The notes under the pieces are model-generated. The model made no database searches and had not been told where the DNA came from. It was given only the letters and a program-made list of their open reading frames with translations. A program made the position numbers and the translations under genes. 64,000 nt of DNA from Paenibacillus kribbensis (GTDB taxonomy: Bacteria; Bacillota; Bacilli; Paenibacillales; Paenibacillaceae): assembly GCF_002240415.1 (NCBI RefSeq), contig NZ_CP020028.1:4551501-4615500 (forward strand). Reading direction: 5' to 3'. Below are positions 8,373 through 16,901 of the stretch, piece by piece; the stretch's first letter is position 1, and the number at the start of each line of letters is the position of its first letter.

Positions 8373-8669
8373 ATGAAAATGATTTTGGAGGATCTGTATT
8401 ATGGGAATTGGCGTCCTAGTGAACAAATAAAGTCAACCGACCCTGAGTCTCAAAAAGTGAATCAAAAAATAAGCGAATATATGGAGATGCTGAAAAATAA
8501 ATTACCAGCAGTCGATTTTGAGCAAATTGAAGTCATGTTTGATTTATTAAGCGAGTCAACTTCCCTGCACTCCGCAGCAGCGTTCATCCACGGGTACCGA
8601 ACGGGGGTAATGACGATGATTGAAGTATTTAGCGGGGAAAAAGAATTGGTTGCTGGTAATAAACCATAA
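8373..8669 (+). CDS. DUF6809 family protein
   Basis: A 98-residue acidic, helical, soluble protein starting MKMILEDLYYGNWRPSE. The N-terminal LEDLYYGN motif is typical of the small DUF6809 proteins of Firmicutes, often found next to XRE regulators or in accessory DNA. A central helix contains SESTSLHSAAAFIHGYRTGV. ATG at 8373 lies after AGGGGGCT; an upstream TTG codon at 8370 is also possible. Function is unknown. Confidence 0.75.
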   Translation: MKMILEDLYYGNWRPSEQIKSTDPESQKVNQKISEYMEMLKNKLPAVDFEQIEVMFDLLSESTSLHSAAAFIHGYRTGVMTMIEVFSGEKELVAGNKP

Positions 8670-8758
8670 GAAAGATGATGGAGAAATTTAAAAATAATTC
8701 AAATCTCGATGCTTCATTAAGCTAAACGGGCAGAATAATGGAATATCCAATATTGTGT

Positions 8759-8764
8759 TATAAT
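8759..8764 (+). promoter_or_regulatory. Extended -10 promoter of methionine aminopeptidase gene
   Basis: TGTTATAAT contains consensus TATAAT 31 bases before the start codon. The -35 box is poor. Confidence 0.4.
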
Positions 8765-8794
8765 AAATCAATCTGGAAATATGGAGGAGCCTTT

Positions 8795-9541
8795 ATGACA
8801 ATAGGATCACAAAACGATATTGATGGTCTGAAGGAAATTGGCAAAATCGTTGCATTAACGATTAGTGAAATGAAACGTCACGCACGTGTCGGAATTACGA
8901 CAAAGGAATTGGATGATATTGGAGGACAGTTTTTGAAAAGGCATGGGGCTGTGCCAGCACCTAAGACAACTTACAATTTCCCTGGCAACACTTGTATTAG
9001 TGTTAACCACGACGTTGCCCACGGAATACCGGGAAATCGAATCATTCAACCGGGCGATTTAGTAAACATCGATGTTTCGGCAGAATTGGGAGGCTATTAT
9101 GCGGATGCGGGACATTCTTTTCTGATACCTCCATACGAGCCATCATTAATGCGTCTGTGCCAATATACACACAATACAATGATGAAAGTAATCTCTTCAC
9201 TTAAGCATGGAGTAAAATTGAACGAAATCGGAAGGATTATTGAAATCGAGGCTAAAAAAGGCGGCTATAATGTCATTAAGAATCTGTGTAGCCACGGTAT
9301 TGGAAAATCTCTGCACGAGACCCCACAAGATATTCTACCCGTTTATAATAAGCACGATAAACGGGTATTGAAAGAGGGTTTGGTCATTACAATTGAGCCC
9401 TTTTTATCTACAGGTGCAGGGTATGCCGTTGAGCGAGCGGACGGATGGACTTTATGTGTACCCGACAATAGCTTTGTGGCACAACATGAGCACACCATTA
9501 TCATTACAAAGAATCAACCAATTATCGTGACTGCAGTATAG
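8795..9541 (+). CDS. map: Methionine aminopeptidase, type I
   Basis: This is a metalloprotease of 248 residues that removes the initiator methionine from nascent proteins. The start at 8795 follows ATGGAGGAG; an in-frame ATG at 8738 lacks a site. The pita-bread fold landmarks are present: HGIPGNRIIQPGDLVNID, YADAGHSF, CSHGIGKSLHE, ITIEPF and the C-terminal HEHTIII, supplying the Asp, Asp, His, Glu, Glu metal ligands. It is not in the usual ribosomal/secY/adk neighbourhood, so it is probably a second, accessory copy. It stands alone, followed by a repeated terminator. Confidence 0.92.
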   Translation: MTIGSQNDIDGLKEIGKIVALTISEMKRHARVGITTKELDDIGGQFLKRHGAVPAPKTTYNFPGNTCISVNHDVAHGIPGNRIIQPGDLVNIDVSAELGGYYADAGHSFLIPPYEPSLMRLCQYTHNTMMKVISSLKHGVKLNEIGRIIEIEAKKGGYNVIKNLCSHGIGKSLHETPQDILPVYNKHDKRVLKEGLVITIEPFLSTGAGYAVERADGWTLCVPDNSFVAQHEHTIIITKNQPIIVTAV

Positions 9542-9584
9542 AGCATCAGAATGAATCCGTGCTAACGGAGCACGTAAGTTCAAT

Positions 9585-9635
9585 AAACAGCGACAGTCTA
9601 GGACTTTATTTTCTCGTCCTTGGCTGTCGCTGTTT
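9585..9635. terminator. Repeated AACAGCG-type terminator
   Basis: AAACAGCGACAG (9585-9596) pairs with CTGTCGCTGTTT (9624-9635), with AGGACTT/GTCCT inside. Third copy of the stem-loop family. Confidence 0.65.
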
Positions 9636-9689
9636 CAATTTCTAGGCTCAGTCTAATACTTTATTTTCTGCTGACAACAGCGTCACCCC

Positions 9690-9805
9690 TCTTGGGTAGC
9701 TTCACCGTGTCTTCATCCTGAGCGCGGCAGGGTAAGCTGGATGGTAGGAAGGGCGGAGCGTTCGGAAGAACAATCTGCACGCGTAGCGCCTCCCCAACAC
9801 ACCCC
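9690..9805. repeat. Long hairpin repeat family, divergent copy
   Basis: GGAAGAACAATCTGCACGCG is the reverse complement of the left arm near 16522-16543. It sits between the map terminator and the end of the amino-acid transporter operon. Confidence 0.5.
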
Positions 9806-9824
9806 CAAACAAGCAAATATGCTT

Positions 9825-10577
9825 TTAAGCCTCCACCCGATTCAAAAATGTCTTTGTCCGCTCCAGCTGCGGATTGCCAAAAATCTGCTCTGGTGTACCA
9901 GATTCTGCAATTTCTCCGTTGTCCATAAAAATGACGCGATCCGCCACATCTCGCGCAAAATTCATCTCGTGGGTCACGATGACCATCGTCATATGCTCCT
10001 CAGCCAGCTTTTTGATGACCCGCAGCACCTCACCTGTCAGCTCGGGGTCAAGGGCCGAGGTCGGCTCGTCGAACAGCAAAATGTCGGGATTCATCATCAT
10101 TGCCCGGGCAATTGCCACCCGTTGCTTCTGTCCCCCCGACAATCGTGACGGATACTCATCGGCTTTATCCGCCAAGCCGACTTTAGCCAACAGTTCAGCG
10201 CTTTGGCGGCGCAGCTCGGCCTTGCTTATCTTTTTGACCAGCTTCGGAGCGAGCTCCAGATTATCCTGCACTGTCAAATGAGGAAACAGATTAAAATGCT
10301 GGAACACCATGCCCATCCCGGTGGTAATGCTCTTAATATCGCCTGCCGGGGCGTACTGACCATTTTGCACCAGTGCTTTATCATGAATACGGATCGTCCC
10401 GCCCGTCACATCCTCCAGATGCACCAGGCTGCGCAGCATGGTACTTTTGCCTGAACCTGATGGACCGATGACGGCTACAACCTCGCCCGCCTTAACGTTA
10501 AAGCTCACTCTTTTCAGAACGTCGAGCTTGCCGAACGATTTTTTCAAATCGGTTACTTCTATTGCGTTAGTGTTCAT
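9825..10577 (-). CDS. Polar amino-acid ABC transporter ATP-binding protein
   Basis: The 250-residue ATPase powers amino-acid uptake. Walker A is GPSGSGKST, the Q-loop region is [12 protein letters not shown], the signature is LSGGQKQR and Walker B is [14 protein letters not shown], then a switch His in VTHEM. This arrangement is that of the GlnQ/TcyN/PAAT subfamily. It is the last gene of a three-gene operon (binding protein, permease, ATPase) on the minus strand, 15 bases after the permease. Which amino acid is carried cannot be fixed; cystine, glutamine or arginine are the options. Confidence 0.93.
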   Translation of the reverse strand: MNTNAIEVTDLKKSFGKLDVLKRVSFNVKAGEVVAVIGPSGSGKSTMLRSLVHLEDVTGGTIRIHDKALVQNGQYAPAGDIKSITTGMGMVFQHFNLFPHLTVQDNLELAPKLVKKISKAELRRQSAELLAKVGLADKADEYPSRLSGGQKQRVAIARAMMMNPDILLFDEPTSALDPELTGEVLRVIKKLAEEHMTMVIVTHEMNFARDVADRVIFMDNGEIAESGTPEQIFGNPQLERTKTFLNRVEA

Positions 10578-10592
10578 ATCCCGACATTCCTT

Positions 10593-11252
10593 TTACTCAA
10601 ATTTAAAACGTTTTTCCAGCGCCCTGAAGAATAGCGTCAGCACCAAAGCTAACAACAAATAAATAATCGCCGCTACAACATAAGGCACAATCGTAAAATC
10701 ACGGTTTACAGCCGTATTCGCAAAATGCAACAGCTCCGGTACCGCCACCGCATACAGCAGCGCCGTATCCTTCACCAGCGTTGTCGCCTCATTGGTGACC
10801 GCAGGTAAAGCAATTCGCACCATTTGCGGCACTATGACTCTGATCAACGTCTGTGATTTGCTCAGGCCCAGCACCTGCGAAGCCTCATATTGACCTTTAT
10901 CAATCGACAGCATCCCGCCTCGGAAAATTTCAGCAAAATAAGCCGCATAATTCAGCACAAATGCCAGCACCGCAGCCGTTGTCCGATCCAGTACCAGATA
11001 CTCCCCAATGACAGGCAACATCGGCAGACCAAAACAAAAGAACAATAATTGCAGCAAAAGCGGCGTGCCGCGTATAACATAAATGTACGTATGCATCAGC
11101 CAGGCAATAGGCTTAATCCGGCTTTTCGCCAGCAACGTAACGATAAAACCCAGCGGAATAGACAAAATGAGCGTGATGAAAAATAAAATAACCGTCATCT
11201 GCGCCCCTTCAAGCATAGGCTTCATAATTCGCAAAATATATTCCATACTCAT
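10593..11252 (-). CDS. Polar amino-acid ABC transporter permease
   Basis: This 219-residue inner-membrane subunit has about five transmembrane segments. The EAA-type loop (EIFRGGMLSIDKGQYEASQVLGLSKSQT) contacts the ATPase. It has the His/Glu/Gln family permease profile (HisM/GlnP). It lies between the binding-protein and ATPase genes with short gaps. Confidence 0.92.
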   Translation of the reverse strand: MSMEYILRIMKPMLEGAQMTVILFFITLILSIPLGFIVTLLAKSRIKPIAWLMHTYIYVIRGTPLLLQLLFFCFGLPMLPVIGEYLVLDRTTAAVLAFVLNYAAYFAEIFRGGMLSIDKGQYEASQVLGLSKSQTLIRVIVPQMVRIALPAVTNEATTLVKDTALLYAVAVPELLHFANTAVNRDFTIVPYVVAAIIYLLLALVLTLFFRALEKRFKFE

Positions 11253-11272
11253 GACCTTCGACTCCTAAACCC

Positions 11273-12040
11273 TTAGTTCAATACTTTATCTTCACCGAAC
11301 CATTTTTTCGAAATTTCAGCCGCCTTTCCATTTTTGTGCAGCTCATCCAGAGCGGATTGCAGCTGCGTCAACAGCTCTTCATTCCCTTTTTTCACACCGA
11401 TGCCGTATTCCTCAGGAGCCAGCGATTCATCAAGCAGCTTATACGTGCCTTGTTCCTTGGACATATAATACTTGGCAACAACCTCATCAATGACAACCGC
11501 ATCCAGACGTCCTGTTTTCAGGTCCGTCAAAGCGAGAACGTTATCCGGGAACTCGGATACTTGCTTCAATTTGCTTTTGATCGGGTTTGCGTCCAGTGCA
11601 TCAGCTGCCGAGGACAACGTTTGAAGACCCACGGTTTTGCCCGCCAGATCGGCCAGCTTGGTAATACTGGAAGCAGCCGGAACGACAATGACCTGGCTAT
11701 TTTTCAGATATGGCTTCGTGAACAGCACTTTTTGCTTGCGCTCATCGGTAATGGTGTATCCATTCCAGATCAGATCAATACGTCCGCTATTCAGCTCAGA
11801 TTCTTTGGAAGACCAGTCAATCGGCTGAAATTCCACCTGTTTGCCCATCTGTTCCCCAGCCGCCTTCGCGTAGTCTATATCAAAGCCGGTCAATTCGTTA
11901 TTTTCATCTCTAAAGCCCATCGGCGCAAATTTATCGTCAATTCCAATAATCAACTTGCTGCTATCCTTACCACCGGAACATCCGGCCAGCACGATCATAA
12001 TCAATCCAATCATCATCGTAAACATGGCTGCTTTTCTCAT
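11273..12040 (-). CDS. Polar amino-acid ABC transporter substrate-binding lipoprotein
   Basis: The start at 12040 follows GGAGGGG at six bases; the frame runs on to 12058. The signal peptide ends in the lipobox LAGC (about residue 21), so it is anchored outside the membrane. The mature part is a class 3 solute-binding protein: IIGIDDKFAPMGFRDENNEL, GFDIDYAKA, IDLIWNGYTITDERK. It resembles TcyA/TcyJ and GlnH-type proteins; the ligand is not determined. First gene of its operon. Confidence 0.9.
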   Translation of the reverse strand: MRKAAMFTMMIGLIMIVLAGCSGGKDSSKLIIGIDDKFAPMGFRDENNELTGFDIDYAKAAGEQMGKQVEFQPIDWSSKESELNSGRIDLIWNGYTITDERKQKVLFTKPYLKNSQVIVVPAASSITKLADLAGKTVGLQTLSSAADALDANPIKSKLKQVSEFPDNVLALTDLKTGRLDAVVIDEVVAKYYMSKEQGTYKLLDESLAPEEYGIGVKKGNEELLTQLQSALDELHKNGKAAEISKKWFGEDKVLN

Positions 12041-12369
12041 CTTTTTCCCCTCCAACAATGGTGACCCCCGTATCCAAAAACAGGCGGCAAACGCTTTAGT
12101 TCGTTAACACGTTATCAGAGTATCATCATAACATACCGCAAGATACTCGTCGAGAGGAATAAGCGGAATGTTAGCCTTATAAAAATGGAAAACCTGTGAC
12201 GAAAATTTGACCAATGTTCTATAATGTAAAACCTTACCTTGACATGTCACCTTATCCGTTTTATCATTTCCTAGTATTCTTATATACATTTGTTTATTTT
12301 AAAATACTGCATCCGCAGTAAAAAAATCAGTAAGGAAATCAGCAAGAAAGACAGGAGAAATAAAGCCCC
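12041..12369. other. Divergent intergenic region
   Basis: This lies between two transport operons. A dyad TACTGC(ATCC)GCAGTA is at 12305-12320, before the permease operon. Weak -10-like TATGAT occurs on the minus strand near 12130. No riboswitch consensus was seen. Confidence 0.35.
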
Positions 12370-13296
12370 ATGTACATTTTAAAACGTCTTTTTACGATGC
12401 TTGTTACGTTGTGGATTATCGTCACTTTAACGTTCATCATCATGCACATCATTCCGGGTGATCCGTTCTCGAACGATTCCAAAACCATTCCAGAAGCGGT
12501 GCTGCAAAATATGCGCGCCAGGTACAATCTGGACAAGCCGCTCGCAGTGCAGTATGTGCTGTATCTCAAAAATCTGCTGGTGCTGGATATGGGCCCATCT
12601 ATTCAGTCGAAAACGACGGACGTCAATATGCTCATTGCCAGAGGTTTTCCACCTTCTGCACTCCTCGGTATTCAATCCATCGTGGTTGCGATTATTGCGG
12701 GCATTTCGCTCGGAACGCTGGCTGCCTTGCATCATAATCGACCACTGGATTATATCTCGATGTTTATCGCGATTATTGGTATTTCCGTGCCCAGCTTCAT
12801 TTTGGCGCCGCTGTTGATCAAATATGTCGCCGTCAAATGGCACCTGCTTCCAGTCGCCTCATGGGGCACCTGGCAGCATACCGTGCTTCCGTCGCTGGCT
12901 CTCGCCGTTTCACCTCTTGCCGTTATCGCCCGTTTTATGCGGACGAGCATGCTGGAAGTCATGCACCAGGAGTACATACGTACCGCCAAAGCGAAGGGGC
13001 TTTCCTCTTGGGCTGTTGTCATTCGTCACGGATTGCGCAATGCGTTGATCCCCGTGCTGTCCTTTATCGGACCGCTATTTGCTTCCGTCATTACAGGAAC
13101 CTTTGTCGTTGAGAAAATATTCGCCATTCCCGGCATCGGTAAATATTTTGTAGACAGCATCTTTAACCGGGATTACCCGGTCATTATGGGTACGACCATT
13201 TTCTACAGTGCGATTCTGGTCGTTACGTTATTTCTAATTGATATATCCTATCGTCTTGTCGATCCAAGAATCAAATTAGTCAGCAAAGGAGATTAA
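12370..13296 (+). CDS. Oligopeptide/dipeptide ABC transporter permease (OppB-like)
   Basis: The 308-residue membrane protein of the OppB/DppB family has the N-terminal signature LKRLFTMLVTLWIIVTLTF followed by a periplasmic-side domain with the NLDKPLAVQY segment. The coupling loop EYIRTAKAKGL precedes the last helices. It is followed two bases later by the OppC-like gene. A dyad TACTGC/GCAGTA lies before it at 12305-12320. Confidence 0.92.
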   Translation: MYILKRLFTMLVTLWIIVTLTFIIMHIIPGDPFSNDSKTIPEAVLQNMRARYNLDKPLAVQYVLYLKNLLVLDMGPSIQSKTTDVNMLIARGFPPSALLGIQSIVVAIIAGISLGTLAALHHNRPLDYISMFIAIIGISVPSFILAPLLIKYVAVKWHLLPVASWGTWQHTVLPSLALAVSPLAVIARFMRTSMLEVMHQEYIRTAKAKGLSSWAVVIRHGLRNALIPVLSFIGPLFASVITGTFVVEKIFAIPGIGKYFVDSIFNRDYPVIMGTTIFYSAILVVTLFLIDISYRLVDPRIKLVSKGD

Positions 13297-13297
13297 C

Positions 13298-14248
13298 ATG
13301 AAAGCAGCACCTACCGTCGAAAGGGACAGCCTGTTCAGTCCCGTAGACCGCAGCCAGATGTCCGTCCCCACGTGGACCAGACCCCAAGAATCACCTTGGC
13401 GGAATCGGCTTCGCAGACTTCTCAACAATAAGCTTTCCCTGCTGGGACTTTCCTTGCTGATCATCATCATAGCGCTAGCGATTTGCGGCCCTTCCATGGT
13501 TCCTTATGCGCCCAGCGACCAGTCTTTATTGAAGACAAACCTGCCTCCTTCCGGGGAGCACTGGTTTGGCACGGATGATCTGGGACGTGATGTGTGGGCA
13601 CGGACATGGGCCGGGGCCAGAATTTCACTCATGATCGGCTTTGCCGCTGCCGCCATTGATTTGGTGCTGGGCATTCTCGTGGGCTGTGTTGCCGGCTATT
13701 GTGCGGGACACGGTAAAACGGGCGACCGGATCGACAGCATTCTGATGCGTATTATTGAAGTTTTATACAGCATCCCTTATCTGCTGATCATCATCTTGCT
13801 GCTCGTCATTATGAAGCCGGGACTGCTCACGATGATTATTGCTTTGTCCATTACCGGATGGGTCGGGATGGCGCGTGTGGTTCGCGGACAAATTTTGCAG
13901 CTCAAGCAGCAGGAATATGTGCTGGCTGCCCGTAGCTTGGGGACGTCTCATTCGCGCATTATTTTCAGGCATTTGCTGCCAAATGCAGCGGCCATTATTA
14001 TCGTGAACCTGACGTTCACCATTCCATCGGCTATTTTTGCCGAATCGTTCCTCAGTTTTCTTGGTCTGGGGATTCAGTCTCCTTCCGCCAGCTGGGGGAC
14101 GATGGCTAACGATTCACTTGGCGTTATTTTAAGTGGTCAATGGTGGCGCCTATTCTTTCCGGGGTTGATGATCTCGCTCACCATGCTGGCGTTCAATACG
14201 CTTGGAGACGGGCTTCAGGATGCGCTTGATCCGCGTTCGCAGCACTAG
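13298..14248 (+). CDS. Oligopeptide/dipeptide ABC transporter permease (OppC-like)
   Basis: The 316-residue second permease has the OppC N-terminal cytoplasmic extension, the TM1 segment at about residue 47, and the loop HWFGTDDLGRDVWARTWAGARIS. The coupling loop is EYVLAARSLGTSHSRII. It forms a channel with the OppB-like protein. The cluster continues to a binding protein but has no OppD/OppF ATPase genes, so an ATPase must come from elsewhere. Confidence 0.92.
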   Translation: MKAAPTVERDSLFSPVDRSQMSVPTWTRPQESPWRNRLRRLLNNKLSLLGLSLLIIIIALAICGPSMVPYAPSDQSLLKTNLPPSGEHWFGTDDLGRDVWARTWAGARISLMIGFAAAAIDLVLGILVGCVAGYCAGHGKTGDRIDSILMRIIEVLYSIPYLLIIILLLVIMKPGLLTMIIALSITGWVGMARVVRGQILQLKQQEYVLAARSLGTSHSRIIFRHLLPNAAAIIIVNLTFTIPSAIFAESFLSFLGLGIQSPSASWGTMANDSLGVILSGQWWRLFFPGLMISLTMLAFNTLGDGLQDALDPRSQH

Positions 14249-14285
14249 AAACAGGGATATACCAATGGACAAGGAGGGGTGTAAC

Positions 14286-14381
14286 ATGATCCGCTGTTTC
14301 TCGCCTGAGTGCAGAACAAACGGCAGTTCCTTTATGGAAGTGCGCACACGCGGCATACCTGCCGGAAGGGAGGAGGAATGA
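14286..14381 (+). CDS. Possible 31-residue small protein
   Basis: An ATG preceded by AAGGAGGGGTG at ideal spacing opens 31 codons (MIRCFSPECRTNGSSFMEVR then TRGIPAGREEE). It lies between the OppC-like and binding-protein genes. It has two cysteines and no recognised family. GAAACAG (14250) and CTGTTTC flank its start and could fold the site into a hairpin. It may be a leader peptide or chance frame. Confidence 0.35.
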   Translation: MIRCFSPECRTNGSSFMEVRTRGIPAGREEE

Positions 14382-14459
14382 ATCCCAAGAGAATACATCT
14401 TATTTTTTAGATAACTACCCCTTTTGCATAACTAATTATAGTAATGGAGGAAAACCACG

Positions 14460-16103
14460 ATGAAAAAAATGCATTGGATGACTATCATCTTACTTTTGGC
14501 CGTAACGGCTTTGGCCGGATGCTCCGGTACTGCGGACAAAGCAGCCAGCAACGATCCGTCCGCTGCGTCTCAAGCAGATATCCCGCAAGAAATTACAGCC
14601 AATCTGGCAGGTGGCGAGCCTTACACGCTGGACCCTGCTTTCGCGTCCGATACAACGTCCTATTTTGTTATTGATAACTTGTACGAAGGGCTGTATACAT
14701 ACGACAAAGCCGGCAAAATCGTAGAAGGTGCTGCCAGCAAAGTTGACGTATCTCCTGACGGCAAAACATACACCTTCACCATCCGCGACGGTGCCAAATG
14801 GTCGAACGGCGACCCGCTGACAGCCAAGGACTTTGAATACTCCTGGAAGCGGGTACTGAATCCAAAAACAGCTGCCTACGATCCTTCCGCCCTGTACTAC
14901 ATCAAAGGAGCCGAAGCCTACAACACAGGCAAAGGTAAAATCGAAGACGTAGGTGTTACAGCCAAGGATGACAAAACCCTGGTGGTTGAGCTGAAATCAC
15001 CGCTGAGCTTCTTCCCAACCATCGCCGTGGGTCATGCCTATCTGCCAGTCAACCAAGCCGTGGTTGAGAAAAGCGACAAATGGGCAGCAGAAGCGGGTAC
15101 AATTGTCGGCAACGGCGCGTATGTAGCCAAGGACTGGAAGCATAATGAGCAAATTACGCTGACGAAAAACGATCAATATTGGAACAAGGACGCCATTACG
15201 ATGGCAACCATCAACTTTAAAATGGTTCAAGACTCCACAACCTATTATCAAATGTACAAAACAGGCGATCTGGACCTGATTTTGAGCCTTCCAGTGGATA
15301 CCTTGGATCAGGAAAAAGGCAATAAGGAATTCCTGTCACACCCATCTTTCAGTGTGTACACGTATTCTTTTAACGTAAAACAAAAGCCTTTTGACAATAA
15401 AAAAATCAGACAGGCCATCGCTTATGCGATTGACCGCGAAGCACTGGCGACCAGTGTCACCAAGGGTGGCGAAACTCCCGCTTACGGATACGTTCCATAC
15501 GGAACAACAACGCCATCCGGCAAGGACTTCCGTGATGAAGCTCCGAAGAAATACTATGAATTCGACGCTGCGAAAGCGAAACAATTGCTGGCCGAAGGCC
15601 TGAAAGAAGAAGGTTTGACCAAGCTGCCACCGATCACCTTCAAGTACAACACATCGGACAAGCACAAAAAAGTAGCCGAAGCGATTCAGGAAATGCTGAA
15701 AACAAACCTGGGCGTTGAAGTCGCACTGGAAAATCAGGAATGGAAAACGTACATTGACACCTTTAAGCAAAAGAACTTCCAGATTGCCCGTATGGGCTGG
15801 GAAGGCAACTTCCTGGATCCACTCGGCGTATTGGGACATTATACTTCCAAAAATTCGAACAACTTTACCAACTGGAGCAATCCGGAGTATGACAAGCTGA
15901 TTGAATCCTCAACCTATGAGCTTGATCCGGCCAAGCGCTTCGAGCAGCTTCATCAGGCGGAAGACGTATTGATGGAGGATCTGCCGATTATTCCGATCCA
16001 GTTCTCTGCGGACACAGCGTTAATCAGTCCTAAAATTCAAGGCATTGTGTTCGATGCTCGTTCGAACCCGGATCTGCGCTTTGCGAAACGGGTCGAAAAA
16101 TAA
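14460..16103 (+). CDS. Oligopeptide-binding lipoprotein (OppA-like)
   Basis: This 547-residue family 5 solute-binding protein has a lipoprotein signal (LLLAVTALAGC). The family motif NLAGGEPYTLDPAFASDTTS begins the mature fold and KWSNGDPLTAKDFEYSWKRVL follows. The length and the MGWEGNFLDPLGVL segment match Gram-positive OppA/DppE proteins. ATG follows ATGGAGGAAAA. It delivers peptides to the permeases just upstream. Its TAA overlaps the ATG of the next gene. Confidence 0.93.
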   Translation: MKKMHWMTIILLLAVTALAGCSGTADKAASNDPSAASQADIPQEITANLAGGEPYTLDPAFASDTTSYFVIDNLYEGLYTYDKAGKIVEGAASKVDVSPDGKTYTFTIRDGAKWSNGDPLTAKDFEYSWKRVLNPKTAAYDPSALYYIKGAEAYNTGKGKIEDVGVTAKDDKTLVVELKSPLSFFPTIAVGHAYLPVNQAVVEKSDKWAAEAGTIVGNGAYVAKDWKHNEQITLTKNDQYWNKDAITMATINFKMVQDSTTYYQMYKTGDLDLILSLPVDTLDQEKGNKEFLSHPSFSVYTYSFNVKQKPFDNKKIRQAIAYAIDREALATSVTKGGETPAYGYVPYGTTTPSGKDFRDEAPKKYYEFDAAKAKQLLAEGLKEEGLTKLPPITFKYNTSDKHKKVAEAIQEMLKTNLGVEVALENQEWKTYIDTFKQKNFQIARMGWEGNFLDPLGVLGHYTSKNSNNFTNWSNPEYDKLIESSTYELDPAKRFEQLHQAEDVLMEDLPIIPIQFSADTALISPKIQGIVFDARSNPDLRFAKRVEK

Positions 16104-16483
16104 TGATTTTACGTTTCGGGATCACTGCTCTGATCGTCGGCACCTTGGGTTTTATGTACGCCTCACCCCAGCTCATGAATGGTCGTGAAGCGATGGCTAC
16201 TGCCAACCTGCTATTCCTGTTGGGCTTGCTCGGCTTGGTGATCGGTGCGATCTTCCACGTCCTGCAAAGCGGCTTTCTCACCCTTTTCCTGCGGGGATTT
16301 GCCGACATCAGACAGCTGTTCATCCGCCAATCCAAGGCACTACAGGCGGAAAACGAACGCTTGCGTTCCGATGAAGCTCTATCGGCTTGGAAAATGTCCA
16401 TGCTTCGCTACCTCAAGGTGTATACCTCGGGGTGCGGGGTGGGGCTTATGTTGTGCTCGCTGATTTTAATGGGAATAAGTTAG
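16103..16483 (+). CDS. Small membrane protein, DUF3899-like
   Basis: The 126-residue protein has three predicted membrane segments (about residues 3-22, 33-55 and 108-125) and a charged amphipathic stretch between the last two (FADIRQLFIRQSKALQAENERLR). The layout is like DUF3899 proteins, a call by resemblance only. It is translationally coupled to the binding-protein gene (TAATG), so it probably belongs to the operon. Role unknown. Confidence 0.6.
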   Translation: MILRFGITALIVGTLGFMYASPQLMNGREAMATANLLFLLGLLGLVIGAIFHVLQSGFLTLFLRGFADIRQLFIRQSKALQAENERLRSDEALSAWKMSMLRYLKVYTSGCGVGLMLCSLILMGIS

Positions 16484-16500
16484 TTAGGGCGTATGAGAAG

Positions 16501-16677
16501 CTTTCTTGCGGTTGGTAGGCGCTGCGCGTGCAGATTGTTCTTCCGATCGCCACCGCCCTCGGATTTTTATTATTGTATAAAACCTGTAAAGGTTAAAATC
16601 CGAGGACAAAAGCGACCGCTCCGCTTCTCCAGAACAATTCTGCCCGCTCCGCTGGCAACCGCCGTAATGCTTCTATA
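16501..16677. repeat. Long imperfect hairpin repeat, full copy
   Basis: Centre stem CCTCGGATTTT (16557-16567) faces AAAATCCGAGG (16595-16605). Outward, the left arm CGGTTGGTAGGCGCTGCGCG... and the reverse complement of the right arm CGGTTGCCAGCGGAGCGGGC... align loosely over about 60 bases, sharing AGATTGTTCT/AGAATTGTTCT. It is the most complete copy of the family. Confidence 0.7.
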
Positions 16678-16708
16678 CGTTTTAGAGTAGGTGTAGTAGT
16701 TTGAAGTG

Positions 16709-16740
16709 GTAGTCCAAGGAAAATTTGGACTACATTTTTT
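16709..16740 (+). terminator. Rho-independent terminator
   Basis: GTAGTCCAA/TTGGACTAC perfect stem followed by ATTTTTT. It would end the oligopeptide operon transcript. Confidence 0.8.
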
Positions 16741-16772
16741 CTAAAATACTAATAACTGAATAACAATAAAAG

Positions 16773-16810
16773 AGAGAGTTCCGCGAAGTTTATTCGTGGG
16801 GCTCTTTTTT
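16773..16810. terminator. Second terminator-like stem-loop
   Basis: AGAGTTCCGCGAA pairs, with G-U pairs, with TTCGTGGGGCTCT, followed by TTTTTT. Confidence 0.6.
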
Positions 16811-16849
16811 ATTGATTTTTCATTAAAATCACTAATCATTATTTCATTT

Positions 16850-16884
16850 GCGGTAATTTAGCGGTAAATGTGTTAAAATATAAT
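16850..16884 (+). promoter_or_regulatory. Fic gene promoter with GCGGTAA direct repeats
   Basis: GCGGTAA at 16850-16856 and 16861-16867 are spaced exactly 11 bases apart (same DNA face). Consensus TATAAT is at 16879-16884. The -35 position is occupied by the repeats and is not consensus, so a DNA-binding protein, perhaps the Fic protein's own winged-helix domain, may control it. Confidence 0.55.
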
Positions 16885-16901
16885 TAAGAGGAGGGTTTAT
16901 T

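Noticed and set aside
8055..8426. Minus-strand open frame of 123 codons
   Set aside because: It reads through the long hairpin repeat and into the DUF6809 gene on the other strand; no ribosome site or family.
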